This document shows positions 47,712 to 63,400 of a DNA stretch of 64,000 nucleotides, one piece after another. The position numbers and the translations under genes are program-made. The stretch's first letter is position 1; each line of letters opens with the position of its first letter. The notes beneath the pieces were generated by a model. The model did not search any database. It worked only from the letters and a program-made list of their open reading frames with translations, and was not told the origin of the DNA. The stretch is from Gerris lacustris (lineage: Eukaryota > Arthropoda > Insecta > Hemiptera > Gerridae): the NCBI GenBank assembly GCA_951217055.1, contig OX578284.1:41753467-41817466 (forward strand), read 5' to 3'.

Positions 47712-49085
47712 GCTCAGAATGTTCGAACAAAGAGCTTAAACCAGTAATTTTCAACCATTTACTGAAAGTAAAGTTATACAATTAAAAAATATAATGCAAT
47801 TGTACATTATATAGCTATGTACAGCAAGATCTACAATAGATTTGCGTCATAGATGGTAAATATATGCATTCTTAAGCAACACACATACTCATCTGTATAA
47901 TGTAATAAAGTTTACAACTGCTACAGAAGTGCTTCGATTGTTATCGTAAAGTTACAACCGTGACCCTGGCACGCTATAAAAAATAATAAAATACATAATC
48001 ATTACTACTATATATATATATACTACTATTATATATATATATATATATATAAAATAATTACTTGCGGCTGCAATATAAAGAAACAATTATGTATTATTAT
48101 ATTTTTTCAACTTCATTATATCGTATTATAACAACAAAAACTAAACTAAGGCTAAGAAATTATTAATACTACATATGTGCATATATATATATATTGAGTA
48201 TGTATGTATGTCTATGTATATACAAGGTTTAAACATGCTTATCTATAAACGAGTCTTAATCGTAAGTCTTATTACAATGTGGAAGAAAGACAGCTGGTTT
48301 TAAGTAATAAACTTGCTGAAGAAGGAGAGATACCGAAACAAATATAAGCATTGAAAGATATAATAACATCAGCTAATAAAGAGTATAGCAATAATTACTT
48401 TGTAATTAGTCCAAGCTGTAAACTGTGTTGAGAGTGTAATTATTATATATGTAATAACAGCGATATAACGGATCTAAAAGATGGCAAACATTTTCTCCTT
48501 TGAGCTATAAATATAAATATCAAACAGCAATACATACAATCATTTTCATTTTTAAAGATGAAAAAAATAAACTTTAAAAGAGATATCAATTGAAACAAAT
48601 TTAAAGAGTTTTATTTAATAAGGCCTCGACTTTCTATCGCTTTTAAGTACTTAAATTTGATGTAATTATTTATAATAACATTTTACTTTCTAATTAAAAA
48701 AATATAAGCTGAATCTTATGCAACATTAGCACCTGAAATTATTGATAGAAAAGTTCACTTGCAAATATAACCAGTATACTACAAACTTTTTCACATACAC
48801 AGTAACACTGAATTTAAATCCAAAAATATCTAATTTAATCAATAATATTTTTAAACACATTTAAAAATTGTTCAACAGGTGGTTCTTTACTTTATGTTTG
48901 CACGATTTTAGCAAAATCAGGGTTTTCATCCGTACCTCGCAAGTATATGCCGGAGAAAATGATATATTGTTAGATTCTTATTTAAATTATCTACATTCTA
49001 GAAATATTTAATAAAAAATCTTCAGAACTATTTTCAATAAATAATATGTTTTGACGTTTATCAGAGATTTTGGGGGGTGGTGCCC
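47712..49085. other. gene-free AT-rich sequence
   Basis: Holds short TA tracts at 48008-48022 and 48029-48051 and a TATGTATGTATG run near 48200. Nothing else supportable. Confidence 0.6.
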
Positions 49086-49089
49086 ACTA

Positions 49090-49515
49090 AATTTAATTAT
49101 CGGAGGCCGCCACAATAATTATTAAAGGTTTCGATAAGCATAGGAAGTCACAATAATCATAAACGGTTTCAATAATTAGAGGAAGTTACAATAATAAGAG
49201 AGTGTTATGATAATCAGAGGGCGTCACTAAAACGGTTTCGATAATCACAGGAAGTCACAATAATAAGAGAGGGTTATGATAATCAAATGCCGTCACTAAA
49301 ACGGTTTCGATAATCACAGGAAGTCACAATAATAAGAGAGGGTTATGATAATCAAATGCCGTCACTAAAACGGTTTCGATAATCACAGGAAGTCACAATA
49401 ATAAGAGAGGGTTATGATAATCAAATGCCGTCACTAAAACGGTTTCGATAATCAGAGGAAGTCACAAAATCAGAAATGGTTATGATATAATCAGAGGCCG
49501 TCACGATAAATCAGA
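49090..49515 (+). repeat. 69-bp tandem array, about 6 copies
   Basis: AACGGTTTCGATAATCACAGG starts at 49231, 49300, 49369 and 49438, an exact 69-bp period. Shared: AAGTCACAATAATAAGAGAG, GTTATGATAATCAAATGCCGTC. Outer copies are diverged. 69 is a multiple of three, but stops (TGA, TAA) recur in each frame, so no protein repeat is implied. Confidence 0.95.
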
Positions 49516-51190
49516 GATCTAATACGGAATTTTTTTTTTTTTAAAAAAAACTCCCACTACTTTTAATTACAAGTGAATAAAAATTTGTTGATATCTATAA
49601 AAAAAAAACCTTAAAGACTACCAAAAGAAAAAGACCAATTAAAATATAAGGGATCAACTAAAAAAAAAAAGACATACAAAAAATGTTTCCGAGTGAAGTA
49701 ACAAAATGTCTACAAAAAATTGTATTTTTAGATTTGAAATAATTCTATAAAATAGGATGAAGAATTGAACAAACGTAAAAGATATGATTATTATAGCAAG
49801 TCAACCATCATAAGTCATAAAGCATCTAAAGAAAGATTCAATCCACATTAAAAATAATGATGAACTTTTAAATCAGCTTTCGTCTACAATAAGCCATCGA
49901 AAAAAATAGAACAAAAATACCATATAAATATAATAATGTCTATACATTGTCGAAAGTAAATGTGAAAAATTGCATTAAGATAATGTGGAAAAAAATATAA
50001 TTTACCAAGATAAAAAGGGTTTATAAATATGCATAGTTTATGTTATAAAAAAATTGAAAGGTATTTAAATTTTCTTTTGAAAAATATAAATTATAACATT
50101 TTTTAAAAAAAGTGTACAATCCAATTATTTACAAAATCATACATTTAAAAATAAATATTTCAAAAGGTACTTATTCACATTATATATTTTTTATAAAATA
50201 AAAGCAAGCTATTTTTATTTTATTATTTAAAAATAATAACAAATTATAATTATCAAAAAATTTCAAGAGAAAAAGAACACATTGGCAAGACACCAAATAA
50301 AATAAAAATTATTGACTTCATGGAAAAAAAAAAAGCATTAATGTATCAGGCAGATTAAATTAATAATCAAAGAATCTACATAAACTTATATATATATAAA
50401 TGTATGTGTTTAATTATAGGGAGAAAGATGTGAAATAAAAATGATTATGATAAGTATAAAAAGTACATAAATAAGTAGCAAAATAAAATAATTGTATAAA
50501 TTTAAAATTTTATATATATATGTAAATAAAAATACTTATATAATTAATCTTTTATAAAATTTTAATTCCATGTGGAAAAATAAAAAATAGAAATCAGATA
50601 TAATAAAAAATAAGTACTTATTTGCATTGCAATGTTATATAGATATAGATGTAACGGAGGAATTAATCTGGAGCTCATTACACTGAATTTGGCGAAACTC
50701 CAAGCCAAGTTTATTAAGGCTTTTAAGGGACCAAACGAAGAAAAACACTTTGACAACGAGTCGCGTTGTTTTTTGTTGTTTTATAAAGTTAAGAATTCAA
50801 TAATCTATAATGTAGCGTTGTAATAATCCAATTTCAAAAGATAAACATCCTTACTTGGTTCGATTTAGAGCCTGCACGAGATTAAGCAATGAAATAAAAA
50901 TAAAATAAAAAATCCAACGAGCTAACTTAAAAATATTAAAGAGATTATCTATATCTTGAAGAAGTAAAGAAAAACAAACTTTAATGATAAGTATTAAGCA
51001 AGAAGAACTGATTAGCATAACTTGATCAGAGGCATGCTTTGATTATACAGATTTTTTTATTTAAACTCGCTCTGTTACTGTTAATTTTAATTGAGATAGA
51101 AAGTTTAATCGGTAAGATAGGTTAATCGATAACTTAATAAGAATTCTAAGTTTTATAATCTCTTAGGTCATTTCTAAACACTGATTTATA
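49516..51190. other. gene-free AT-rich sequence
   Basis: Very AT-rich. The one patch with balanced codons (50632-50823) has overlapping frames on both strands without a recognised domain. Left unassigned. Confidence 0.55.
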
Positions 51191-51422
<232 letters not shown>

Positions 51423-51445
51423 ACACACACACACACACACACACA

Positions 51446-51515
<70 letters not shown>
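51423..51515. repeat. (CA)n then (TA)n compound microsatellite
   Basis: About 23 bp of CA, the word AAACAT, then about 66 bp of TA. Confidence 0.97.
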
Positions 51516-51520
<5 letters not shown>

Positions 51521-52845
51521 CATAATGGCGCAGCATCTGTTTTTACACTAGATAAAAAATGGAATATGAAAATTAAAATGTCTTTTCTCAGGTGATAAAT
51601 TTGTGACTTAAATTTGATGATTTTAAACAAATAATGTTCAATTTTATTTGATTAATAGTGTTTACAAAACACTTGTATTTTTTTTTACGAATCAAATAAA
51701 TTATGTCACCAAGTGAAAACCATATTACATGAGAGCTTATTTTAAATATGTTTAATCACGGAGGGGGGTTGTGTTTTGTTTCCTAATTATGAGAAGTACG
51801 AAGTGGAGGGAAATGTCCCAATTTTGTCCAAATATTTGCCGGAAATCAGCTTCACCTCTGTTCACCCCCCACTCTTCCCATATCCTCTAAACATTCGGGG
51901 TGTGTTTTTCACCCCTGAGAGAGGGAGGGGGTTGAATGTAGAAAGAGAGGGGTATTTGTTTTTTGATTTTCAACCCCTCTTTTCTCTGTATTTGGTGAAA
52001 AAAAGACCCGTTTTCACAAATTAGGAAGCCGGGGGACGGGTGGACGTTTTAAATGCTTTTTCTCCCTCAAAAAATCCACCGGGGAACCTCTCTGTTGCGA
52101 TATTTTTGCACTCATTAACTCCACACCAAGCTTCGAAAAGGGAGAAGGGAAACAGGGGAGAGAATGTTCCAAAACGTATCGTTTCATCGAGCCCAATGTT
52201 TTTATCCACCGGATAAAGTCATCAGGTATTTCCTCTCTCTCTCTTTTCCTTTTTTTTATCCTTTTCTTTCATCAGTTTTAGATGAATTTTGCGACTGATT
52301 CTCTCAGCTAAATGCTCCTTTTTTTTTACTGGGTCCTAATGAGATGGATTTCCAAAAAACAACAAAAAATCCACCGGAACACTGCTTTCTGTTTTTCTCG
52401 TAAACAAACCCGGAACGCATTGAATAGAATTGGGGATATCCGATACGAATAAAGACAATTAACATTTTCAATATAAAGGGGCGGGTATTTTCAACCTGTT
52501 TAAAACTGCTTTATCAGAATTCATCGACACGATTTATTCCACCAAATACCCCCGATGACATTTTAATTCGATGCATTTCATACCCTCATTTACGTATACG
52601 TATTAATTATACTGTAAATACAAATCAAAGTCTTTGTAGTATCAATATACACACAACCTTTGACCTGCCAACAAATGTATCCTCATATTAAATCAGATGC
52701 TTATTCAATCAATTGCTTGATAAAACCAGAAAGATTTATAGGGAATTCTAAAAAATATTACATGATAAATATTGGAACATAAATCTCGAATATACTATTT
52801 ATTTACCATTAATAATGTTATCAATATCCTACCAATAAATTATGT
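51516..52845. other. gene-free sequence with a GC-balanced patch
   Basis: The 51760-52220 patch is GC-balanced, with overlapping frames on both strands (82 codons plus, 60 and 62 codons minus). Codon content is dictated by purine and pyrimidine runs and no domain is visible, so it is not called coding. Confidence 0.5.
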
Positions 52846-52849
52846 TATA

Positions 52850-53015
52850 TTGCTTCCGAGCATACCGAAGGTAACCTAAGTATTGTGATCGTTCTTCAGA
52901 ACGAATTTTTTTATGACTCCAAATTCAGAAATACCAAGACTCTGTTTCAGACATAAGGAAACATATTTTTCCCTCATACTGTCTGTCGGTCTGTCCGTTA
53001 AAATTTTGACAATTT
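52850..53015 (-). mobile_element. dispersed element with terminal hairpin, truncated copy
   Basis: Reverse-oriented copy of the 13.6-kb element: GCTTCCGAGCATACCGAAGG hairpin, GTGATCGTTCTTCAGAACGA, AATACCAAGAC, then CTGTCTGTCGGTCTGTCCGTT. It stops there. More diverged than the 58.2-kb copy, and one hairpin arm is mutated. Confidence 0.7.
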
Positions 53016-53938
53016 AAATACAAAAAAAGGGGGAAAATAAGACAATAATAGGTCGTTGAAGCAAAATACCATGTAAGAACACGATCATTGGCAGACTATA
53101 ATAAAATTTAGATTATACTAGAATAATTTTACAACTTTAGTCGCTAAATAACTATATATTTTTTATTTAGCATTTATATTTTTTAATATTCGAATATTCA
53201 GTCATATTTGTATGCTATATTAGATTTTAAAAAAATCAATATCATGCAAAAGAATCGAACCCAAACACTTATAATTTGGTGGTTTAAAATTCAACTCATA
53301 AGAAGACTTAGTTCTAAAAATAAAAATCAGAATGATATAATTTTATTATTAATATTCTTATTTTGTTTGAAGACCTCATAACTATAATTTAAAAACGTAT
53401 TTAAAACATTCAATTAATTTACCAAATCAAAATTTAAATAATAGAAAAGCAAAAGATATTTAAGTGGACTAGTTAAAAGAAATTAAATGGTTATAAAGTA
53501 ATAAATTTAAAATTTATTATGATTGGAAGAAATCTTTAAAAACACACACATATTATTTTATACATATATATATATATATACAAACACACACTGACACGTA
53601 TAATATATTCATGAGATATAACGTATATATTAATGTTAAATTAGGGTTATATGTACCACTTATTATATCCACTATAAGTCTTAAGCAACCTACAATTATT
53701 TTATACACAAACATTTTTTTTAAACATCTTAATAAAAAAATATAATCATTGACATATACTATATATATGTATATATTAATAAAATGGTTGATATATTTTT
53801 CTATTTCAAGTTACACATATATTTTGATTTATTAAATTTATTTTAAGATGCTAATATACAATATGAAGACGAACTTTAAAGTGCTGAATACTTAACATGC
53901 ACTCTAGCTATAATAATAATAATTATTATAATAATAGT

Positions 53939-53942
<4 letters not shown>
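53016..53942. other. gene-free AT-rich sequence
   Basis: A minus-strand box-B-like word (GGTTCGATTCT near 53255) without box A. A short TA/CA patch near 53565. No gene. Confidence 0.5.

Positions 53943-54015
<73 letters not shown>
53943..54015. repeat. (TA)n microsatellite, about 73 bp
   Basis: TA tract preceded by AAT/TAA triplets. Confidence 0.97.
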
Positions 54016-54019
<4 letters not shown>

Positions 54020-54294
54020 ATGTTTTAGTAAATATGAAATGATGTATGATTACTTGAAGTTATAATTTAAATTATAATTACTTAATAGGGTCTCAATTAA
54101 AATATATATTTTTAATATAGTAATGATGGAATATTTTAGGGGATATTATAGAATTTTATCAGTAGTTGAATATTTATAAATAATATAAAAAAATTAATAA
54201 TTTATTTGATTTTACTACTAATGATCAAATAGAATAAAAGCATGTTGAACTTAGCTGATCTCTCCGTTTCGAAGTAATATAACATTATGTATAG

Positions 54295-54690
54295 ATAAAC
54301 TATCATGACGTTATGTAGATCATCGCGTAAACTCTCATGACGTTATGTAGATCATCGCGTAAACTGTCATGACGTTATTTAGATCATCGCGTAAACTGTC
54401 ATGACGTTATGTAGATAATCGAGTAAACTGTCGTGACGTTATGTAGATCATCGCGTAAACTGTCATGACGTTATGTAGATCATCGAGTAAACTGTCATGA
54501 CATTATTTAGATCATCGCGTAAACTGTCATGACGTTATGTAGATCATCGAGTAAACTGTCATGACGTTATATAGAACCTCGCGTGAAACTTTTTTAACGT
54601 TATCCAAATCATCGCGTTAACTGTCACAACGTTAGATCTACCTGACATCACGTAGACTGTCATATCGTTATGCAGATCATCGGAGAAAAT
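54295..54690 (+). repeat. 32-bp tandem array, about 12 copies
   Basis: Unit TGTCATGACGTTATGTAGAT plus CATCGCGTAAAC, 32 bp. The central copies differ by single bases (CGCG/CGAG, GTAG/TTAG). The last three copies are more diverged. GC-richer and with CpG in each unit, unlike its surroundings. Confidence 0.95.
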
Positions 54691-54699
54691 ATGTAAAAA

Positions 54700-54945
54700 C
54701 GCCGCAATAGCTACTATTAATTAAAGACCGGTTTCGACCAATTAAATTTTTAATCATCAATAAATCTCAACTTACAGACATCGCAGAATCACCAATAATG
54801 ATTACCGTAGTGTGGTTCAAACTGATTTATTTGAAATATTTGCTATTAATGATAGCCTTTTGATACCGAAACCTTCTTTAGAAATGAAATAAAATTAAAA
54901 AATTACCTGGAGAGACAAATTCTTATAAAAACCTTAAAATAAATC
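54700..54945. mobile_element. decayed fold-back relative with GAAACC core
   Basis: The minus strand reads TTGATGATTAAAAATTTAATTGGTCGAAACCGGTC across 54761-54726. The plus strand near 54898-54935 has TTACCTGGAGAGACAAATTC, a diverged match to the arm of the 2.7-kb element. The CTGATGA box is mutated (TTGATGA) and stem II does not abut GAAA, so no ribozyme is expected. Confidence 0.35.
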
Positions 54946-54949
54946 ATAA

Positions 54950-55572
54950 AGGTTTATTTAAAAAAAATATTTTCCTTTCGAAATTATCATTTTAATAATT
55001 ATAAAGCAATGAATAAATGATAAGATTTTAAAAAAGGTGATGGCTACTTCTTGTCCATTTATATTTTTTTATCCTTCCTAATATCATATTCATTCATAAT
55101 TTTTTTTTTTTATATTCCCCTTCTTCTTTGAAAGGAAGTTCATTGAAGAAACATAAGTAAGTTAATTGGATAAAAGCCTTCAAGCTAGCATAATATAAAT
55201 CGTTTAGTTTTAACACCGACATCGGCGTTGTTTCTTCTCCTTTAACTACCGAATTGATATCTGAGAAAGAAGAAAAAAACAAAAAACAGACCCCGCGGGG
55301 AATCGAACCTGTATCCTTCATATCTTAAGGCCTGTTTTGGTTTTATATTTTTCAGTTCTCCGACTCAATTTATAAAATTCAATCGTGAAAAGTGTATGTA
55401 TATATATATACACATAAATAATTTGTTTCTAATTCATCCTTTTCAAAGCCGTGATTTCTGAACTTACAACCTTATTTATATAATATATATATATATATCC
55501 TGAACCAGCGCGAACATAATCTGTTCAATTCAATTAAAAAATAAATAAATAATAAACGCGCTCACACACACA

Positions 55573-55574
<2 letters not shown>
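54950..55574. other. gene-free AT-rich sequence with a tRNA-like trace
   Basis: On the minus strand near 55306-55280 GGTTCGATTCCCCGCGGGG looks like a tRNA T-arm and 3' end, but no box A is found upstream. Probably a SINE or tRNA fragment. The 75-codon reverse frame at 55094-55321 overlaps it and is incidental. Confidence 0.45.

Positions 55575-55631
<57 letters not shown>
55562..55631. repeat. (CA)n then (TA)n compound microsatellite
   Basis: A short CA run, TTT, then about 55 bp of TA. Confidence 0.95.
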
Positions 55632-55635
<4 letters not shown>

Positions 55636-56495
55636 AAAAAATGTAGCACTCTCAACTCAGATCCTTGATAAATAATAATAAATAAAAACAAAAACATGGC
55701 TCCCGGTCTTATTCAAAATAAAAAAATAAAATTGTTTATCTCGAACTTCATTTTAAAAGAAGTTAAAGAAGGGTGAACTTAATTTGCATTTCTTAAATAC
55801 TTAAATTCCATTTTGAATGAGATTAAGAAAAAGTGTAGTAGCCACTTGAAAATTTAATGAGATCTGTGATATTTTATTTTTTTCGATTAGTTTTTTTTTA
55901 CTTCTGGTTCCGGAGGGTTGGAAACGTGTCTAATTCTTTTTTTACATTTTTATTTGATTTATTGTTACGAAGGTGAGTTCAATGAATGGGTAGCTGGAAC
56001 GGTAGTCTTATCCATTTCATTTATTGCTATCTGACTACCGTATTTAATGGAATTTATGTCTAAACATTTTTTTTCGTTGTTTTCTTCTATACTTTGTTTT
56101 TTAAAGCTGTATATATATTATAATATTAAGAACTTATTATAAGTTAAATTGGATTTTTTTTAATAATACTATTAGAACAATTTTTTGTTGGTGTTACGTT
56201 AAAGCTACCTGAACTAATGCTTTATTAAGTTTTTGATTTTTTCTTGTGATGAGTGGATGGTACCGACGTGATACTTCTTCTCTTGGCATATAGCCCTTAG
56301 GCCATCGTTTTCTTATGAGAGTTCCTTTCTTCGCAATTCATTTACATATTTCTTTTTTTAAACTTTGTAACTTTAAAATAATTTAAAGTGGGGGCTAGAC
56401 CAAAATTAGGATAATTTTGTTGTTATTGAAGTCCATTTCTTAAATGATTATGAAAATAATTGGCATAGCGTACATTCCGTATATGAGTACAACAT
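55632..56495. other. gene-free AT-rich sequence
   Basis: No gene or repeat recognised. Confidence 0.6.
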
Positions 56496-56496
56496 A

Positions 56497-56735
56497 ATGA
56501 CAAAAATAGTTGTAGAATCTGATGTAAATCAATTAGAATCTGATGATAATCAATTAGAATTTGATGTAAATCAATTAGAATCTGATGTAAATCACTTAGA
56601 ATCTGATGTAAATCAATTAGAATCTTATGTAAATCAATTAGAATTTGATGTAAATCAATTAGAATCTGATTGAAATCAATTAGAATCTGATGTAAATCAA
56701 TGAGAATCTAATGTAAATCGATGTAGATCAATTAG
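56497..56735 (+). repeat. 21-bp tandem array encoding a heptad peptide
   Basis: About ten copies of GAATCTGATGTAAATCAATTA (one or two changes per copy). Since 21 is a multiple of three, one frame from an ATG near 56497 stays open for about 58 codons: M-T-K-I-V-V followed by repeats of E-S-D-V-N-Q-L with Leu every seventh residue, ending at TGA. Substitutions between copies are mostly amino-acid changing (S/F, D/Y), which argues against selection on a protein. Most likely a minisatellite. Confidence 0.9.
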
Positions 56736-56999
56736 GTCATTTAAAAAGTTGTTTTAGCTATAACTTTTGGAAAAAATCCATGAACTGCCATAAATTTCAA
56801 TATTAATAATTTAATTATCAATGGTTTAGTAATATCGTCCCTTCACTAAATTAATGCGAGCTCCATATGTACCTAAATGCCTTTTGAAGAACCTCAATAA
56901 AGAATAAAACAATACTAGTAATAAAAGCGTACTAGTAATTCAATGGAAGCCTAGCTCCAAACACCGACAACTCTGAATCAACACTTTATAATCATCAGT

Positions 57000-57230
57000 T
57001 TTCTACTGATGATCATCCTACCTGTAAGAACCTAATGTTAAGTTGATCTTGAGCGTTTAGTTGTGTTTTCTACTGATAATTATTACATGAACATGAGTCT
57101 TTGGTCCCTCCCTGTAAGAACCTAATGTTAAGTTGATCTTGAGCGTTTAGATGTGTTTTCTACTGATAATTACATGAACATGAGTCGTTGATCCCTACCT
57201 GTATGAACTTAATGTTAAGTTGATCTAGAT
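57000..57230 (+). repeat. tandem array of about 90 bp, 2.5 copies
   Basis: CCTGTAAGAACCTAATGTTAAGTTGATC at 57021 and 57111, and a variant CCTGTATGAACTTAATG at 57198. Also TTTTCTACTGATAATTA and ACATGAACATGAGTC in each unit. Confidence 0.9.
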
Positions 57231-57234
57231 GTAA

Positions 57235-58030
57235 GGGAAACGGCAAAACTATACAATAATAAGTATTTACAATGGGTGGGATCGGACGATCAAAAAACCT
57301 TTACGCGTTGACATGTTGTACCCCACAAATAACAGAAGAATCATCGCGATGATTAACAAGAACTTTAATTGCAAAACGATAGTTTTTTTGTCCATTGTTT
57401 GTACTTCCATATGAACTTGGATTTTTCTTTTTAAAGAGTTGCAATCGGTTGGTCTATTCAAAGAGAGAAAAAAATAGCCAAAGAGATATTCGGATATAAG
57501 AAAAGAAGTATAGGTATTTGTTAGCGAGGTTTTTGATTTTTAACTCACCCCTGAAGGGGCTTACAAGTATAAAAAGCATCATTGTCTGAAGGGGTGATTA
57601 GGCTTCGATCTGAACCCCCTTGATTCAGCCGACAATTAGCCCCTCAGTCTGTTCTCATTATCCTACCTCCCTCATAGAGAAACACGCCGCAATGAGTCAC
57701 GATGAGCTAACACCGTCACGCCATCCCACCTTAAAATATAAACAACTCAAAAGGATAAACTCGTATCATTTCATTTCCCGATCATCAACAAATATTGGAC
57801 TGAAAGACATATCACATTTGATTTACAAAAAAGGCATTTGAGACATCAAATGCGGGGGGGGGGGACATAAAATACAATTAAGGCAGTAAACGGCGAAACA
57901 AGCCTATCTTACAACCTTAAAAAAACCAAGATCAATAGATATTTTGAAAAAATTTTATATTAAATTGACTGTTTTGTTCAATTTAGGAGGGTGTTTTATA
58001 AAAAATAATGTGCCACATGTGCCTTGGTAC
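57235..58030. other. gene-free sequence
   Basis: The 64-codon reverse frame at 57267-57461 would carry one hydrophobic segment (L-L-I-I-A-M-I-L-L-L-F-V) but lacks any other support. G11 run at 57854-57864. No gene called. Confidence 0.5.
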
Positions 58031-58034
58031 AAAG

Positions 58035-58185
58035 ATACAGTCCTTCTTTGGCTTCCGAGCTGAATGTTCCGGCATCAAGGAACATTTTTGGTCTGATATC
58101 TAAAAACTAATTTAATCAAATTTGGATGGTATGTCGTAATTAACTCATTCTTGGTCCCATATTAATTTCAACCAACTGCACACAT
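58035..58185 (-). mobile_element. internally deleted copy of the hairpin element
   Basis: TTGGCTTCCGAGCTGAATGTTCC joins directly to GGAACATTTTTGGTCTGATATC, then CAAATTTGGATGGTATGTCG and TTGGTCCCATATTAATTTCAACC. These are the landmarks of the 58.2-kb copy with the central part missing. It lies immediately beside that copy in the same orientation. Confidence 0.65.
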
Positions 58186-58234
58186 GTAATATTGAATAAA
58201 AATAAATGTGACCTCACTGGTAATTGAAACAGGT

Positions 58235-58690
58235 TCGATTTTGCTTCCGAGCTTACCGAAGGTAACGGAAGCTATGTGATCGTTCTGAAGAACAAAAATA
58301 TTTGATATCTCCGATATCCAAAATGCCAAGACAGAAATCCATTCCAGACACCGGGAACATTTTTGGTCCCGTGTCTGTCTGTCGGTCTGTCGTTCGATTT
58401 TTGCGAACCAACAAATATTAAAAACTACACGTCCAATTTTAATGAAATTTGGGTGGTAGGTCATAATTAGCCCATTATTGGTCCCATATAAGTTTCAACC
58501 TTCTGCGCTTATTTGTTTATCTTCCAAATGCTCACAAACATACATTTATTTACAGCTATATCTTTAAAAGTAACCTTCTGATTTTTATGAAATTTTAATG
58601 GTTTGTCGAAAGTAGTCAGCAGATAGCCCCAGATTAATTACAACCGTCTGCACTCTTTAAATTTTGCTGAATTGATACTTTAATTCATGT
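58235..58690 (-). mobile_element. dispersed element with terminal hairpin, copy 2
   Basis: Reverse complement of the 13.6-kb element over its whole length: terminal hairpin at 58243-58272, TATGTGATCGTTCTGAAGAAC, GGGAACATTTTTGGTCC, the GTCTGTCGGTCTGTCG run (about 58377), GTAGGTCATAATTAGCCC, TTATGAAATTTTAATGGTTTG, and a close at GTCTGCACTCTTTAAATTTTG. The 98-codon reverse frame (58168-58464) spans this repeat and its (GACAGACC)n tract, so it is not a gene. Confidence 0.8.
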
Positions 58691-58694
58691 AAAA

Positions 58695-62240
<3,546 letters not shown>

Positions 62241-62254
62241 TAGACTCAAATCCA

Positions 62255-62555
62255 GTAGTAGTAGTAGTAGTAGTAGTCTAGTACTTTCTACTAGGACGGG
62301 TAGGACGAACCACTTGTTCGAACCTTGCAATTAGGCCATCACTTAGGCCCTTTTTACGCCCCGCGGTAGAGAGTTCCAGCCACTTCACACATCATACCTC
62401 TGTACATAGTACCGCCAAAGCGAGTATGATGTGATCAATAGTGAGCCATATAAATCAGAGGGTCACGGCGAGGAATCGAACCCCGTCTCGTTCCACTCGA
62501 GATTCAGTGATGGCCGAGCAGACGTGGTTTAACCCACACGGCTACGCTAGCTCCC
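62255..62555 (-). mobile_element. complete tRNA-derived SINE with (CTA)n tail
   Basis: Flanked by a perfect 14-bp duplication TAGACTCAAATCCA (62241-62254 and 62556-62569). Reading the minus strand: box A TAGCCGTGTGGG, long-variable-arm-type spacing, box B GGTTCGATTCC (62482-62472 region), a body of about 190 bp containing CGCTTTGGCGGTACTATGTAC and CTCTACCGCGGGGCG, then a (CTA)n tail of about 25 bp at 62255-62278. Intact pol III boxes and the perfect duplication suggest a recent insertion. The tRNA ancestor is probably Ser- or Leu-like (inference). It encodes no protein and would depend on a LINE for movement. Confidence 0.9.
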
Positions 62556-62639
62556 TAGACTCAAATCCAAGTCCCTATGTTTAAAGAAATACAAATTTTA
62601 GTCTAGAATAAAGTGAGACTGTCAATAAGCGTAAAACAA

Positions 62640-63400
62640 TAGTGCAATACCTTATACTAGTGTAATAATTATTACGTAATATGTATATATTTAAATTGGA
62701 CTAAGAATTATTCGAAAAAGAATAGAGTAATACCCTATACAAGTGTAATAATTATTACATTTATAAATATAAAAATATGTATATATAATAGTATAGATTT
62801 AAATTGGACTAGGAAATATTAGTAAAAGAATAGAGCAATACCCCATCCAAGTGAAGTAATTATTACATATGTATATATTATAGTATAGATTTAAATTGGA
62901 CTAGGAAATATTCGTAAAAGAGTAGAGCAATACCCCATCCAAGTGAAGTAATTATTACATATGTATATATTATAGTATAGATTTAAATTGGACTAGGAAA
63001 TATTCGTAAAAGAGTAGAGCAATACCCCATGCTAGTGTAATAATCATTACAAAATATGTACATAAAAATTTGTATATATTATAGTCAAGATTTAAATCGG
63101 ACTAGGAAATATACGTATAAAGAATAGAGCATCCAATACCCTTTGCTAGTGTAATAATTATTACATAATATGTATATAAAAATGTGTAAAGATTATAGTC
63201 CACATTTAAATCGGACTATGCAAATATACGTAGGAGAATAGAGCAATAGTCTTATGCCAGTGCAATAATTATTAAATAATATGTACATAAAATTATGTAA
63301 TATTATAGTCCAGATTTAAATCGGGCTGTAAGTACTTAGAAGAACCGAGCATAGTCTTTTATTAGTTTAATAATAATTAAATATGTACAAAAAATATAAT
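62640..63400 (+). repeat. tandem array of about 92-115 bp, 7-8 units
   Basis: AGAGCAATACCC starts near 62832, 62924 and 63016 (exact 92-bp steps), with longer steps before and after. Shared: AAGTG(A/T)A(G/A)TAATTATTACAT, ATGTATATATTATAGT and GATTTAAATTGGACTAGGAAATATTCGTAAAAG. The two central units are nearly identical; flanking ones are increasingly diverged. Confidence 0.93.

Noticed and set aside
57267..57461. 64-codon minus frame with a hydrophobic segment
   Set aside because: AT-rich DNA often gives hydrophobic stretches; there is no supporting motif, neighbour or second exon.
58168..58464. 98-codon minus-strand frame
   Set aside because: Lies in a dispersed repeat also present at 13.6 kb; the R-Q-T-D-R-Q-T part is the (GACAGACC)n run.
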